From: Paraburkholderia acidipaludis NBRC 101816
GTDB taxonomy: Bacteria; Pseudomonadota; Gammaproteobacteria; Burkholderiales; Burkholderiaceae
Direction: 5' to 3'
DNA: 64,000 nucleotides
Assembly: GCF_000684975.1 (NCBI RefSeq)
Contig: NZ_BAXZ01000004.1
Coordinates: 124,001 to 188,000 of the forward strand
A program made the translations under genes and the position numbers. Shown piece by piece: positions 42,791 through 51,548 of the stretch (positions are counted from its first letter, which is position 1; every line of letters starts with the position of its first letter). The notes under the pieces were generated by a model that saw only the letters and a list, made by a program, of their open reading frames with translations, did no database searches and was not told the DNA's origin.

Positions 42791-44155
42791 GTGCTCAACT
42801 ACTCGCGCTTTGCCGGTCTCCTGCGTATCCCCGGATTCCTGCCGCTCGCCGGCGCCACGCTCATGCTCGGCGTGGCCATGTCTTTTACCGCCCCCTATCT
42901 GTCGCTCTTCGGCGTCGAACGTGCCGGCATGTCGCCGCTCAGGCTCGGTATCTTCATGACGGCCATCGCCACGAGCGGCGTGATCGCCAGCACGGCCGCG
43001 GGCCGCTACAGCGACGCGACCGGCAAGCACCGGCTGCTGCTGCTGGTTTCGCTGTGCGCGGCGACGCTGGGCTATCTGAGCCTGTGCATCGTGCGCGACT
43101 ACCGCATGCTGCTTGCCGTCGGCATTGCGTTCATCGGGGCGGGCGGCTGCGCGCTGTCGCTCGTGTTCTCGTTCAGCCGCGCCGCGCTGCCCGCCGCCGA
43201 CGACGTCGAGCGGACGTTTGCCAGCGCGACCTTGCGCACGATCCTCTCGGCGGCGTGGGTGTTCGGGCCGGCGGTCGGGGCGCTCGTGCTGGCGGCCGCC
43301 GGGTTCTACGGTCTCTTTCTGTTCGCGGCCGCGAGCTTCGCAACGTGCGCGACGATCGTCTGGCGCATGCGCGAGCCGCGCATGGACGAGCACGCCACCC
43401 AGCATCTGATGCCGCGCCCGGTGAGGCAAGGCGAACAGGACGACTTGCCTTACGAGGGCCAGCCGCTCACGCAGGCCGAAGTCGAGCCGGGGCATGTCCC
43501 CGCGCGCGCAAGCGGGCGCGCGGCGGCGAGGCGTCACGCGCCGATGCCCGAGGTGTCCTCGAAGGACATCATGCGCGCCGTCGTGGCGCTGACGCTGATC
43601 GGCCTCGCGGCCAATGCCACGATGATCGTGCTGCCGCTCTATATCGTCCACGGGCTACAGGGGACGAGAATCGACGTCTCGATCATGCTGGGCCTCGGCG
43701 CGCTCATGGAGATTCCCATGATGCTCGCGCTCGGCGCGCGCGCTTCCGTGCTCAACAAGCCGCGCTGGCTCGCGGCCTGCGCGGTCGTGCATGCGGTGTA
43801 CTTCGTCGCGATGGCGTCGGCGCCCGGCGTGTATGCGCTGATTCCCATGCAGATGCTCAACGCCTTCGTGGTGGCCGTCACGTCGTGTCTCGGCATGACC
43901 TATGTGCAGGATCTCATGCCGGATTCGCCGGGCCGCGCCACCGCGCTCTTCTTCAACGCGGCGCGGCTTGGCTCGATCCTCTCCGGCGTGCTTTCGGGGC
44001 TGCTCGTGCAGGCGCTCGGCTATCGCGGCACGTTCCTGTTCTGCGGCTTGCTGGCGCTCTGTGCGCTCGTGCTGTTCGCGGTGCCCGGCGAGCAGTATCC
44101 GCACATCGCGCGCGCGGTGCTGCGATTCGTGAGAGAGCGGGGCGCGAAGCGCTGA
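42791..44155 (+). CDS. MFS sugar efflux transporter (SetA/SetB-like)
   Basis: A 454-residue MFS carrier. Eleven to twelve membrane segments flank a long central loop (about residues 205-255, charged and Pro-rich). FTAPYLSLFGVERAGMSPL and AGRYSDATGKHRLLLL resemble the SetB sugar efflux group. The start is GTG 42791, without a strong SD. It stands alone; the substrate is probably a sugar or sugar analogue. Confidence 0.82.
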   Translation: MLNYSRFAGLLRIPGFLPLAGATLMLGVAMSFTAPYLSLFGVERAGMSPLRLGIFMTAIATSGVIASTAAGRYSDATGKHRLLLLVSLCAATLGYLSLCIVRDYRMLLAVGIAFIGAGGCALSLVFSFSRAALPAADDVERTFASATLRTILSAAWVFGPAVGALVLAAAGFYGLFLFAAASFATCATIVWRMREPRMDEHATQHLMPRPVRQGEQDDLPYEGQPLTQAEVEPGHVPARASGRAAARRHAPMPEVSSKDIMRAVVALTLIGLAANATMIVLPLYIVHGLQGTRIDVSIMLGLGALMEIPMMLALGARASVLNKPRWLAACAVVHAVYFVAMASAPGVYALIPMQMLNAFVVAVTSCLGMTYVQDLMPDSPGRATALFFNAARLGSILSGVLSGLLVQALGYRGTFLFCGLLALCALVLFAVPGEQYPHIARAVLRFVRERGAKR

Positions 44156-44226
44156 ACCTGGATTTCATCGCCGGCGGCTCGGTCACACGGCCGCAATCGA
44201 CGAGGTCCACAAGTCGATGCGCAGTG

Positions 44227-44706
44227 CTAGTGCATATAGGTGACGCGGCGCGGCCGCTCGGAGAGGCGCAGGCCCGCGTCGAGCAGGGCGATTGCGAACC
44301 AGCGCGCCGACTTGAGCATGCCCGGGACGCTCGGCATGGGCAGCCAGTCGTTGAGCAACTGAACCGCCGCCTCGCTGCGCGTCGACTGCAGCAGCGCGAG
44401 GGTGCGCAGCAGCGAGGCCTCGTCGGTGGCGAGTTCGGAGGCGCACCGGCAGCGTGTGTCGAGCGGGCGGCACGAGGCGCGGCATAGCGTGCCCATCAGC
44501 AGGTCGAAATGGCCGACGCCGTCTGCGCCGAGCCCCGCTTCGGCGAGAACCCCCCGCCAGCTCTCTTCCTTGCCGTAGGCGTCGCAGTGCGGGCGCAGCC
44601 AGGTGCGGACCGCGCGCAGTACGGTCTGCTCGGCGCTGTCCGGATGCTGGACGAACGAGTCTTCCAGCAGCGTGTCGTTGCGGTGAAAGCGGGCGATGGG
44701 GTGCAT
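44227..44706 (-). CDS. Fur-controlled hypothetical protein
   Basis: A 159-residue soluble protein of unknown family. A cysteine cluster (CRASCRPLDTRCRC, about residues 77-90) could bind metal or an Fe-S centre; the rest looks helical, with EAAVQLLNDWLPMPSVPGML near the C-terminus. The ATG at 44706 has GGAGG four nt upstream; an ATG at 44748 would add 14 residues. A good Fur box lies 66 bp upstream, so it is probably expressed in low iron. Confidence 0.7.
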   Translation of the reverse strand: MHPIARFHRNDTLLEDSFVQHPDSAEQTVLRAVRTWLRPHCDAYGKEESWRGVLAEAGLGADGVGHFDLLMGTLCRASCRPLDTRCRCASELATDEASLLRTLALLQSTRSEAAVQLLNDWLPMPSVPGMLKSARWFAIALLDAGLRLSERPRRVTYMH

Positions 44707-44771
44707 GGAGCCTCCGGCGAACGCCGGGCTGGCCGGCACGGGTTCCATGATGAGGCACTAGCGCCACAAAT

Positions 44772-44792
44772 GCAAATGATTCTCATTTAAAT
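44772..44792. promoter_or_regulatory. Fur box
   Basis: The core AAATGA-TTC-TCATTT (44774-44788) is a perfect palindrome close to the Fur consensus, within GCAAATGATTCTCATTTAAA. It sits between the minus-strand Cys-cluster gene and the plus-strand structured RNA candidate, so it may control both. Confidence 0.75.
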
Positions 44793-44795
44793 TGT

Positions 44796-44992
44796 GTGGA
44801 TCAGATGCGGGGCGCAACGGGACTTGCGATGCGGCAACCAGGATAAGCACCGCGGCCCGGAGAAAGGACTCTTCCACGCGCGGTGCTTAATGGAAGGAGC
44901 GGAGGCGGCTACAGTAGAAACCAGTGCGTTGCGAAGTCCCTGGCGCACAGTGAGAGTTTGGCTCCGATCCTTTTCGATCGGGGCCTTTTTTA
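44796..44992 (+). ncRNA. Candidate small regulatory RNA behind a Fur box
   Basis: About 200 nt without a credible protein run from the Fur box to an intrinsic terminator. Inside is a long-range hairpin with a perfect 10-bp stem (44845-44854 with 44879-44888) and a 24-nt loop. The 5' end is not defined by a clear promoter, so start and existence are inferred from position and structure. Iron-repressed small RNAs of the RyhB/PrrF kind have this design. The other reading is an orphan terminator. Confidence 0.4.
44960..44992 (+). terminator. Intrinsic terminator
   Basis: A 10-bp stem with one G-U pair (44960-44969 with 44976-44985) is followed by TTTTTTATTT. No protein gene precedes it on this strand for over 800 bp, which is the main reason to suspect a small RNA. 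The following 450 bp (44993-45437) is AT-richer promoter sequence for the NuoM-like gene; nothing else was recognised there. Confidence 0.8.
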
Positions 44993-45437
44993 TTTCGTGG
45001 CGGCAGCCGCGGGTGCGCGCGGGGAGGCTTCATCGGTTGAGTAATTGAAACGAAATAATTAAGTAAGGTATTATTCGGGCCGCGACAAATGGGCGCCTGC
45101 GTCGAGGAACCACTCGAAAGGTGCTCGTCCGCCCTGAATTCCGGCCAAAAAAGCGATGAGAGCACGTAGTTGTTACTTTTTGTGACGGAATAAAATGTTT
45201 TAAAAACAATGACTTAGATAAAATTCTGCTTCCGGTTGTCTTGTTGCGCTGCAAAATCTGCGATTATTGCTTACTCTCGTTAACCCTTGAGCATGTGCGG
45301 TTCTTTGCCAAGGCGCTAACAAAAACATTACAGTTGGTCCGGCCCGAATTTCAACCCGCAGTAGTCTTTCAATGTGCTTTCGCGCCTTGTGGCGCGTACA
45401 TGGCGCTGTGCGCCAGGCGTTTTTAAGGTCTTGTGAA

Positions 45438-46979
45438 ATGCAATCCGTCCCGTTCCTGAGTCTGGCGATCTGGATTCCCATCCTGTTCGGCGTGGTCGTC
45501 CTGCGCGTGGGTTCCGGTCATGCGCAGCGCGCCCGCTGGGTCGCGCTCGTTGGCGCCTTCGTCGGCCTGCTGCTGACTCTGCCGTTGATCGCCGGCTTCG
45601 ACAACACCGTCACCGGCATGCAGTTCGTGGTGTTCCGCAACTGGCTGCCCGAGTTCGGCGTGGCGTGGCGCCTCGGGATCGACGGCATTTCGCTGTGGAT
45701 GGTCGTGTTGACCGCGTTCACCACGCTCGTGATCGTGATCGCCTCTTGGCAGTCGATCACCGTGCGCGTCGCCCAGTTCTTCGGCGCATTCCTGATCCTC
45801 TCGGGGTTGATGGTCGGCACCTTCGCGGCGACGGACGGCATGCTGTTCTTCGTCTTCTTCGAAGCCCAGTTGATCCCGCTGTACCTCCTGATCGGCGTGT
45901 GGGGCAACGCGCACCGCATTCACGCGGCCGTGAAATTCTTCTTCTTCTCGTTCGGCGGCTCGCTGCTGATGCTGGTGTCGATGCTGTATCTCTACAGCCA
46001 GGCGCACACCTTCGACATGGCCGCGTGGCACAACCTGCAGATCGGCCTCGTCCCGCAGATCCTCGTCTTCATCGGCTTCTTCGCCGCGTTCGGCGTCAAG
46101 GTGCCGATGTGGCCGCTGCATACCTGGCTGCCCGACGTGAACCTCGAAGCGCCGACCGGCGCGGCCGTGATGCTCGCCATGCTCAAGCTGGGCGCCTATG
46201 GTTTCCTGCGCTTCACGCTGCCCGTCACGCCCGACGCCGCCCACTTCCTCGCGCCGGTCATCATCGCGCTCTCGCTCGTGGCAGTGGTGTGGGGCAGCCT
46301 GCTCGCGCTCGCGCAGACCGACATGGCCAAGATGCTCGCGTACTCGACGGTCTCTCACATGGGCCTCGTCACGCTGGGCCTGTTCCTCTTCAACCAGCTC
46401 AGCACCGAAGGCGCGATCGTGCAGATGATCTCGTACGGCTTCGTCGCGGGCGGCATGCTGCTGGCGGCCGGGATGCTGTTCGACCGCACGAAGACGCGCT
46501 CGATCGACGCCTATGGCGGCGTGGTCAACACGATGCCGCGCTACGCCGCCTTCTTCATGCTGTTTGCCATGGCCAACGTGGGCCTGCCCGGCACCTCGGG
46601 CTTCGTGGGCGAGTTCATGGTCATCATGGGCGCGATTCGCGTGAACTTCTGGATCGGCGCGCTGACCGCGACGACCGTCATTCTGAGCGCTGCGTACACC
46701 CTGTGGATGTACAAACGCGTGATCTTCGGCACGGTTGCGAACAAGACCGTGGCGAAGCTGGCCGACATAGGCGGCCGCGAGTTGCTGGTCTTCGTTTCGC
46801 TTTCGGCGCTGGTGCTCGGCGTGGGCCTCTATCCGAAGCCCATGACGGATGCGATCGAGCTGTCGGCGGCGAATCTCGTCACGCAGGCCCTCCGCTCGAA
46901 GCAGCCGGCGGACGGTGCCGCGACTGCCGAGGCAGTGCGCGCGGGCGCGGAAGTCAACGCGCAGCGTTCGCCGACGTGA
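45438..46979 (+). CDS. Orphan NuoM-like proton-pumping subunit (complex I ND4 family)
   Basis: A 513-residue protein with about 14 membrane segments of the NuoM/ND4 family. The key charged residues of the proton channel are present: Glu in FFVFFEAQLIPLYLLIG (NuoM Glu144), Lys in FGVKVPMWPLHTWLPD, Lys in LAMLKLGAYG and Glu in SGFVGEFMV (NuoM Glu407). No other complex I genes are nearby; it stands directly before the cyo operon with a 350-bp gap. It may be a single-subunit ion pump or a partner of another complex. The ATG at 45438 (MQSVPFLSLAIWIP) fits the family. Confidence 0.85.
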   Translation: MQSVPFLSLAIWIPILFGVVVLRVGSGHAQRARWVALVGAFVGLLLTLPLIAGFDNTVTGMQFVVFRNWLPEFGVAWRLGIDGISLWMVVLTAFTTLVIVIASWQSITVRVAQFFGAFLILSGLMVGTFAATDGMLFFVFFEAQLIPLYLLIGVWGNAHRIHAAVKFFFFSFGGSLLMLVSMLYLYSQAHTFDMAAWHNLQIGLVPQILVFIGFFAAFGVKVPMWPLHTWLPDVNLEAPTGAAVMLAMLKLGAYGFLRFTLPVTPDAAHFLAPVIIALSLVAVVWGSLLALAQTDMAKMLAYSTVSHMGLVTLGLFLFNQLSTEGAIVQMISYGFVAGGMLLAAGMLFDRTKTRSIDAYGGVVNTMPRYAAFFMLFAMANVGLPGTSGFVGEFMVIMGAIRVNFWIGALTATTVILSAAYTLWMYKRVIFGTVANKTVAKLADIGGRELLVFVSLSALVLGVGLYPKPMTDAIELSAANLVTQALRSKQPADGAATAEAVRAGAEVNAQRSPT

Positions 46980-47227
46980 TCACTCAGGTTTGACCGCGCA
47001 AGCGCGCGCCGTGCCGCATCGTGAGATGTGCCACGGCGCGCGCTTGCGTGTGAATGAAGGTTTTCGAATAGCAGGGCGTTTCGAAAAAAAGCCGCGGCGG
47101 GATCGGCGGCGAAACGACGCAGGGCAAACACGTAGACGTTCGCTTCGAATGCGACAGCATGCGGCGAACGTGTGCGGCAAAGTGTCTCAGTTTCGTTTCG
47201 GCAAAGATCATTTTCCACATTCATTGC

Positions 47228-47255
47228 TTGTTAAAAATCAAAGCGGCTGTATGAT
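47228..47255 (+). promoter_or_regulatory. Sigma-70-like promoter before cyoA
   Basis: TTGTTA (47228-47233) and TATGAT (47250-47255) are separated by 16 bp, about 75 bp upstream of cyoA. The rest of the gap 46980-47330 shows nothing else recognisable. Confidence 0.6.
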
Positions 47256-47330
47256 GCGGGCGCGCTTCCTTTGTCCGATGTCAGGGGATGTGTCCGGAAC
47301 CACTCAATGAATGAAATTCAGGCAAACGTG

Positions 47331-48218
47331 ATGAAAAGAACAACCTTGCAAAGGTTATTGCTTCCCGTCGGAGCCGGATTGGCCGCGTGTCTTTCCGGAT
47401 GCAGCGCGGGAATCCTCGATCCCAAGGGCAGCGTTGGGGTTGCCGAGAAGCAGCTGATCGCCACCTCCACCTGGGCCATGCTCATCGTGGTGGTCCCCGT
47501 GATCGTGCTGACGCTCTGGTTCGCGTACCGCTATCGCGCGACGAACCGCAGCGCCACCTATGCGCCGAAATGGTCGCACTCCACGGCCATCGAAGTGGTC
47601 GTCTGGACCGTTCCCACGCTGATCATCCTGTTCCTCGGCGTACTGACGTGGAACACCTCGCACGAGCTCGATCCGTACAAGCCGATCGAATCGAACGTCA
47701 AGCCGATCACCGTCGACGTGGTCGCGCTCGACTGGAAGTGGCTCTTCATCTACCCGGATCTGGGCATCGCGACGGTGAACCAGCTGGCGCTGCCGGTGGG
47801 CACGCCCGTGAATTTCAACATCACGTCGGATTCGGTGATGAACTCGTTCTTCATCCCGCAGCTTGGCACCCAGATCTACGCGATGGCTGGCATGCAGACG
47901 CGTCTGCACCTGATCGCCGACCACGCCGGCGATTTCGACGGCCTGTCGGCGAACTTCAGCGGCAAGGGTTTCTCGGACATGAAGTTCCGCACGATCGCAT
48001 CGGACCAGCAAGACTTCGACGCGTGGGTCCAGAAGGTGAAGGCGTCCTCGACGCAGCTTTCGATGGACAAGTACGCGCAGGTCGCACAGCCGAGCGAGAA
48101 GGTACCGGTTCAGTACTTCTCGACGGTCGACCCGAAGCTCTTCAACAACATCATCGCGAAGTACAACAACGGCCACGTCACGGATTTCAATGACGCGTCG
48201 TGCGGTACGAAGGGGTAA
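47331..48218 (+). CDS. cyoA: Cytochrome bo3 ubiquinol oxidase subunit II
   Basis: A 295-residue lipoprotein subunit of the quinol oxidase. Signal MKRTTLQRLLLPVGAGLAA ends in lipobox LSGC, then GILDPKGSVGVAEKQLIATS matches CyoA. Two membrane segments (about residues 43-110) precede a periplasmic cupredoxin domain (VVALDWKWLFIYPDLGIATV) that has lost the CuA ligands, as expected for a quinol oxidase. ATG 47331 was chosen for its normal signal; ATG 47307 is possible. Confidence 0.95.
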   Translation: MKRTTLQRLLLPVGAGLAACLSGCSAGILDPKGSVGVAEKQLIATSTWAMLIVVVPVIVLTLWFAYRYRATNRSATYAPKWSHSTAIEVVVWTVPTLIILFLGVLTWNTSHELDPYKPIESNVKPITVDVVALDWKWLFIYPDLGIATVNQLALPVGTPVNFNITSDSVMNSFFIPQLGTQIYAMAGMQTRLHLIADHAGDFDGLSANFSGKGFSDMKFRTIASDQQDFDAWVQKVKASSTQLSMDKYAQVAQPSEKVPVQYFSTVDPKLFNNIIAKYNNGHVTDFNDASCGTKG

Positions 48219-48224
48219 CGAGGC

Positions 48225-50261
48225 ATGTTCGGAAAACTTACACTGGATGCCATTCCGTATCACGAGCCGATCATTCTCGGCACGATGATCGGCATGGCGG
48301 TCATCGGCGCCTTCGTGTTGGGCGTGGTCACGTACTTGGGCAAGTGGAAGTACCTGTGGACGGAGTGGCTGACGAGCGTCGACCACAAGCGTCTGGGCGT
48401 GATGTACATCGTCCTCGCCCTCGTCATGCTCGTGCGCGGCTTCGCCGACGCCATCATGATGCGTACCCAGCTCGCGCTCGCGTACAACGCGCCGGGCTAC
48501 CTGCCGCCGCACCACTACGACCAGATCTTCACGGCGCACGGCGTCATCATGATCTTCTTCATGGCCATGGCCTTCATGGTCGGCCTGATGAACATCGTCG
48601 TGCCGCTGCAGATCGGCGCACGCGACGTGGCGTTCCCGATGCTGAACTCGCTGTCGTTCTGGATGACGACGGTCGGCGCGGTCCTGCTGATGATCTCGCT
48701 CGTCGTGGGTGAGTTCGCGATGACGGGCTGGCTCGCGTATCCGCCGCTTTCGGAGCTTGCGTACAGTCCGGGGGTAGGCGTCGACTATTACCTGTGGGCA
48801 CTGCAGATCTCCGGCGTGGGCACGCTTTTGACCGGCGTGAACTTCTTCGTCACGATCATCAAGATGCGCGCCCCGGGCATGACGCTCATGAAGATGCCCG
48901 TGTTCACGTGGACGGCGCTCTGCACGAACGTGCTGATCATGGCCGCGTTCCCGATCCTGACCGTCACGCTCGCGCTGCTCGGCCTCGATCGCTACCTCGG
49001 CATGCACTTCTTCTCGAACGACGGCGGCGGCAACGCCATGCTGTACCTGAACCTGATCTGGGCCTGGGGTCACCCCGAGGTGTACATCCTGATCCTGCCG
49101 GCGTTCGGCGTGTTCTCGGAAGTCGTCTCGGCGTTCGCGAAGAAGCCGCTGTTCGGCTACAAGACCATGGTGTACGCAACGTGCGCGATCATGGTGCTCT
49201 CGTTCGTCGTGTGGCTGCACCACTTCTTCACGATGGGTTCGGGCGCCGACGTCAACGCGTTCTTCGGCATCATGACGATGATCATCGCGATCCCGACGGG
49301 CGTGAAGATCTTCAACTGGCTGTTCACGATCTACCGCGGCCGTCTGGAATTCACCTCGCCGGTGCTCTGGACGATCGGCTTCATGGTCACCTTCACCATC
49401 GGCGGCATGACCGGCGTGATGATGGCGATCCCGGGCGCGGACTTCGTGCTGCACAACTCGCTGTTCCTGATCGCGCACTTCCACAACGTGATCATCGGCG
49501 GCGTGCTGTTCGGCTACCTCGCCGGCTTCAACTTCTGGTTCCCGAAGGCGTTCGGCTTCAAGCTCAACGAAAAGCTCGGCAAGCGCGCGTTCTGGTTCTG
49601 GCTCTCGGGCTTCTACGTTGCGTTCACGCCGCTGTACGTGCTCGGCTTCATGGGCGCCACCCGCCGTCTGAACCACTACGACAACCCGGCATGGCATCCG
49701 TGGATGATCATCGCCTGGTTCGGCGCCGTGCTCGTGCTGATCGGCATCGTCCATCAGTTCGCGCAGCTGTACGTTTCGATCCGCGACCGCAACCTGCCGG
49801 AAAACCGCGACCTGACGGGCGATGCGTGGGGCAGTGGCCGGACGCTGGAATGGGCGATCGCCTCGCCGCCGCCGTCGTATAACTTCGCAGTGATCCCGCA
49901 CGTGAGCGAGCTCGACGAGTTCCAGCACATGAAGGAAACGGGCCGCGAAACGCCGGACGTCATCAACACGAAGTACGCCGATATCCACATGCCGTCCAAC
50001 ACGAGCGCGGGTGTCTTCAGCGGCTTCTTCGCGCTGGTGCTCGGCTTCGCAGGCATCTGGCACATCTGGTGGCTCATGATCGTCGGCTTCGTCGGCATTC
50101 TCGCGACGATCATCGGCTACAGCTTCCAGAAGAACGAGGGTTACTACATCCCGGCCTCCAAGGTCCGGGCCGATGAAGAAGAGCGCAATCGCGCACTGGT
50201 CAAGGCGTTCGCAGGCAAGCAGCGCGGTGGCAAGGTTGAAGAAGCACTGGAGGCCAACTGA
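48225..50261 (+). CDS. cyoB: Cytochrome bo3 ubiquinol oxidase subunit I
   Basis: A 678-residue heme-copper oxidase core. DHKRLGVMYIVLALVMLVRGF opens the family core, AHGVIMIFFMAMAFMVGLMN holds a low-spin heme His, WAWGHPEVYILILPAFG the CuB His and cross-linked Tyr, and LHHFFTMG with AHFHNVIIGG the remaining metal ligands. It oxidises ubiquinol, reduces O2 and pumps protons. The start is 6 nt after the cyoA stop. Confidence 0.97.
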   Translation: MFGKLTLDAIPYHEPIILGTMIGMAVIGAFVLGVVTYLGKWKYLWTEWLTSVDHKRLGVMYIVLALVMLVRGFADAIMMRTQLALAYNAPGYLPPHHYDQIFTAHGVIMIFFMAMAFMVGLMNIVVPLQIGARDVAFPMLNSLSFWMTTVGAVLLMISLVVGEFAMTGWLAYPPLSELAYSPGVGVDYYLWALQISGVGTLLTGVNFFVTIIKMRAPGMTLMKMPVFTWTALCTNVLIMAAFPILTVTLALLGLDRYLGMHFFSNDGGGNAMLYLNLIWAWGHPEVYILILPAFGVFSEVVSAFAKKPLFGYKTMVYATCAIMVLSFVVWLHHFFTMGSGADVNAFFGIMTMIIAIPTGVKIFNWLFTIYRGRLEFTSPVLWTIGFMVTFTIGGMTGVMMAIPGADFVLHNSLFLIAHFHNVIIGGVLFGYLAGFNFWFPKAFGFKLNEKLGKRAFWFWLSGFYVAFTPLYVLGFMGATRRLNHYDNPAWHPWMIIAWFGAVLVLIGIVHQFAQLYVSIRDRNLPENRDLTGDAWGSGRTLEWAIASPPPSYNFAVIPHVSELDEFQHMKETGRETPDVINTKYADIHMPSNTSAGVFSGFFALVLGFAGIWHIWWLMIVGFVGILATIIGYSFQKNEGYYIPASKVRADEEERNRALVKAFAGKQRGGKVEEALEAN

Positions 50262-50872
50262 TGTTGACGAAGACAAGTGCGGCCGCACTCGCGGAGCACG
50301 ATCACCACGATCACCCGCCCGCGCATTCGGTGTTCGGCTTCTGGCTGTACCTGATGACCGACTGCATTCTGTTCGGCACGCTGTTCGGCGTGTTCGCGGT
50401 GATGCAGAACCAGTTCGCAGGCGGCCCGACGGGCAAGGACCTGTTCGACATTCAGGGCGTGGCGATGGAAACGGCGGTGCTGCTGCTGTCGTCCATCACC
50501 TACGGTTTCGCGATGATCGGCGCGCACAAGAAGCGTTCCGGCCAGGTGCTGTTCTGGCTGGCCGTCACGTTCCTGCTGGGCGCGACGTTCCTGTATTTCG
50601 AACTGCATGAATTCGCGCACCTCGTCGAAGAAGGCGCGGGCCCGAGCCGCAGCGCGTTCCTTTCGTCGTTCTTCACGCTGGTTGCCACCCACGGTATCCA
50701 CGTGACGTTCGGCATGCTCTGGATGATCGTGCTGATGGTGCAGGTGGCGAAGGCCCCGGATCTGGACGAGCGTTCGGTGCGCCGCCTGACGTGCCTGAGC
50801 CTCTTCTGGCACTTTCTGGACATCGTCTGGATCTGCGTGTTCTCCTTTGTTTATCTTGCGAGCGTGATTTAA
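50261..50872 (+). CDS. cyoC: Cytochrome bo3 ubiquinol oxidase subunit III
   Basis: A 203-residue five-helix subunit. A His-rich N-terminus (EHDHHDHPPAHSVFGFWLYL) precedes TDCILFGTLFGVFAV and ATHGIHVTFGMLWM, typical of CyoC. The start overlaps the cyoB stop by one base. Confidence 0.95.
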   Translation: MLTKTSAAALAEHDHHDHPPAHSVFGFWLYLMTDCILFGTLFGVFAVMQNQFAGGPTGKDLFDIQGVAMETAVLLLSSITYGFAMIGAHKKRSGQVLFWLAVTFLLGATFLYFELHEFAHLVEEGAGPSRSAFLSSFFTLVATHGIHVTFGMLWMIVLMVQVAKAPDLDERSVRRLTCLSLFWHFLDIVWICVFSFVYLASVI

Positions 50873-51202
50873 ATGAGTGCTCATCCTATCCACGAAGAAG
50901 AGAGCCATGGCAGCTTCGGCGGCTATCTGGCCGGTTTCATCCTGGCGGTGGTGCTCACGGCCGCTTCGTTCTGGCTCGTGCTGCATGGCGGCTTCCCGCG
51001 CGAAACCGCGCTGATCGGCCTTGCCGTGCTGGCCGCGGTGCAGATCGTCGTCCACCTCGTGTTCTTCCTGCACATGAACACGTCGTCGGGCCAGCGCTGG
51101 AACCTGACGGCATTTGGCTTCACGGTGATGACGGTGCTGATCGTGATCGTCGGTACGCTGTGGGTCATGCACAACGTCAGCATGAACATGATGTCGCGTT
51201 AA
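50873..51202 (+). CDS. cyoD: Cytochrome bo3 ubiquinol oxidase subunit IV
   Basis: A 109-residue three-helix subunit: GSFGGYLAGFILAVVLTAAS, then IVVHLVFFLHMNTSSGQRWN and a final segment ending MHNVSMNMMSR. It starts directly after the cyoC stop. The heme O synthase gene cyoE, usually next, is not here and must lie elsewhere. Confidence 0.95.
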   Translation: MSAHPIHEEESHGSFGGYLAGFILAVVLTAASFWLVLHGGFPRETALIGLAVLAAVQIVVHLVFFLHMNTSSGQRWNLTAFGFTVMTVLIVIVGTLWVMHNVSMNMMSR

Positions 51203-51435
51203 GCGCATCCGCAGCCGGGAAGCCTTGTTTGACGGGGCTTTCCGGCTGGTTCACCTCGTTGGAATCCCCTCCGGCTGCCAGCCTGGCTGCCATCCCCCGC
51301 CGGCCGCGAGTGCGCGGCAACGAATTCGCGCAAGCCGTCCCCGGTAATGGCCGACGCGCGTTTCCCGATCTTCACCAGCATCAGTTCGCCAACCTGGACC
51401 AGCCGGTAGAGGGTCGGCCGCGATACGTCCAGCAT
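51199..51435 (-). pseudogene. Fragment of an AlpA/MerR-like helix-turn-helix protein
   Basis: The first ~40 residues (MLDVSRPTLYRLVQVGELML, then VKIGKRASAITGDGLREFVAA) are a complete recognition helix and wing of the excisionase/AlpA HTH family. The preceding family residues are cut off by an in-frame stop (TTAAGC) just upstream, and the C-terminus is Gly/Arg-rich. Such genes come from phages and integrative elements, so this is probably a mobile-element relic at the edge of the Hrp island. It might still be expressed from ATG 51435. Confidence 0.5.
51214..51246 (+). terminator. Hairpin after cyoD
   Basis: GCCGGGAAGCC pairs with GGGCTTTCCGGC apart from one or two positions, over a 10-nt loop. 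It starts 12 nt after the cyoD stop; a T-run is lacking. Confidence 0.5.
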
Positions 51436-51548
51436 CCTCGCTTAAGCACAGATCCAGCGCCTCACCAACGATGATGGACATGAGGCGCAATCCGCGCGGC
51501 CAGGCCATGCTGCGCGAACTCGCGGCGTTGCCGCGGATCTGGACCGGA

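Noticed and set aside
44794..45048. An 84-codon frame behind the Fur box
   Set aside because: It reads through the terminator hairpin and lacks a plausible start region; a structured RNA explains the stretch better.
47355..50288. A very long open frame (over 900 codons) antisense to cyoABC
   Set aside because: It is Arg/His/Asp-rich low-complexity text created by the high-GC codon use of the real cyo genes; no family motif and no start signal.
51436..51548. Possible further coding remnants upstream of the HTH fragment
   Set aside because: Short frames such as RRNPRGQAMLRELAAL look coding-like but are too short and lack a recognised family.
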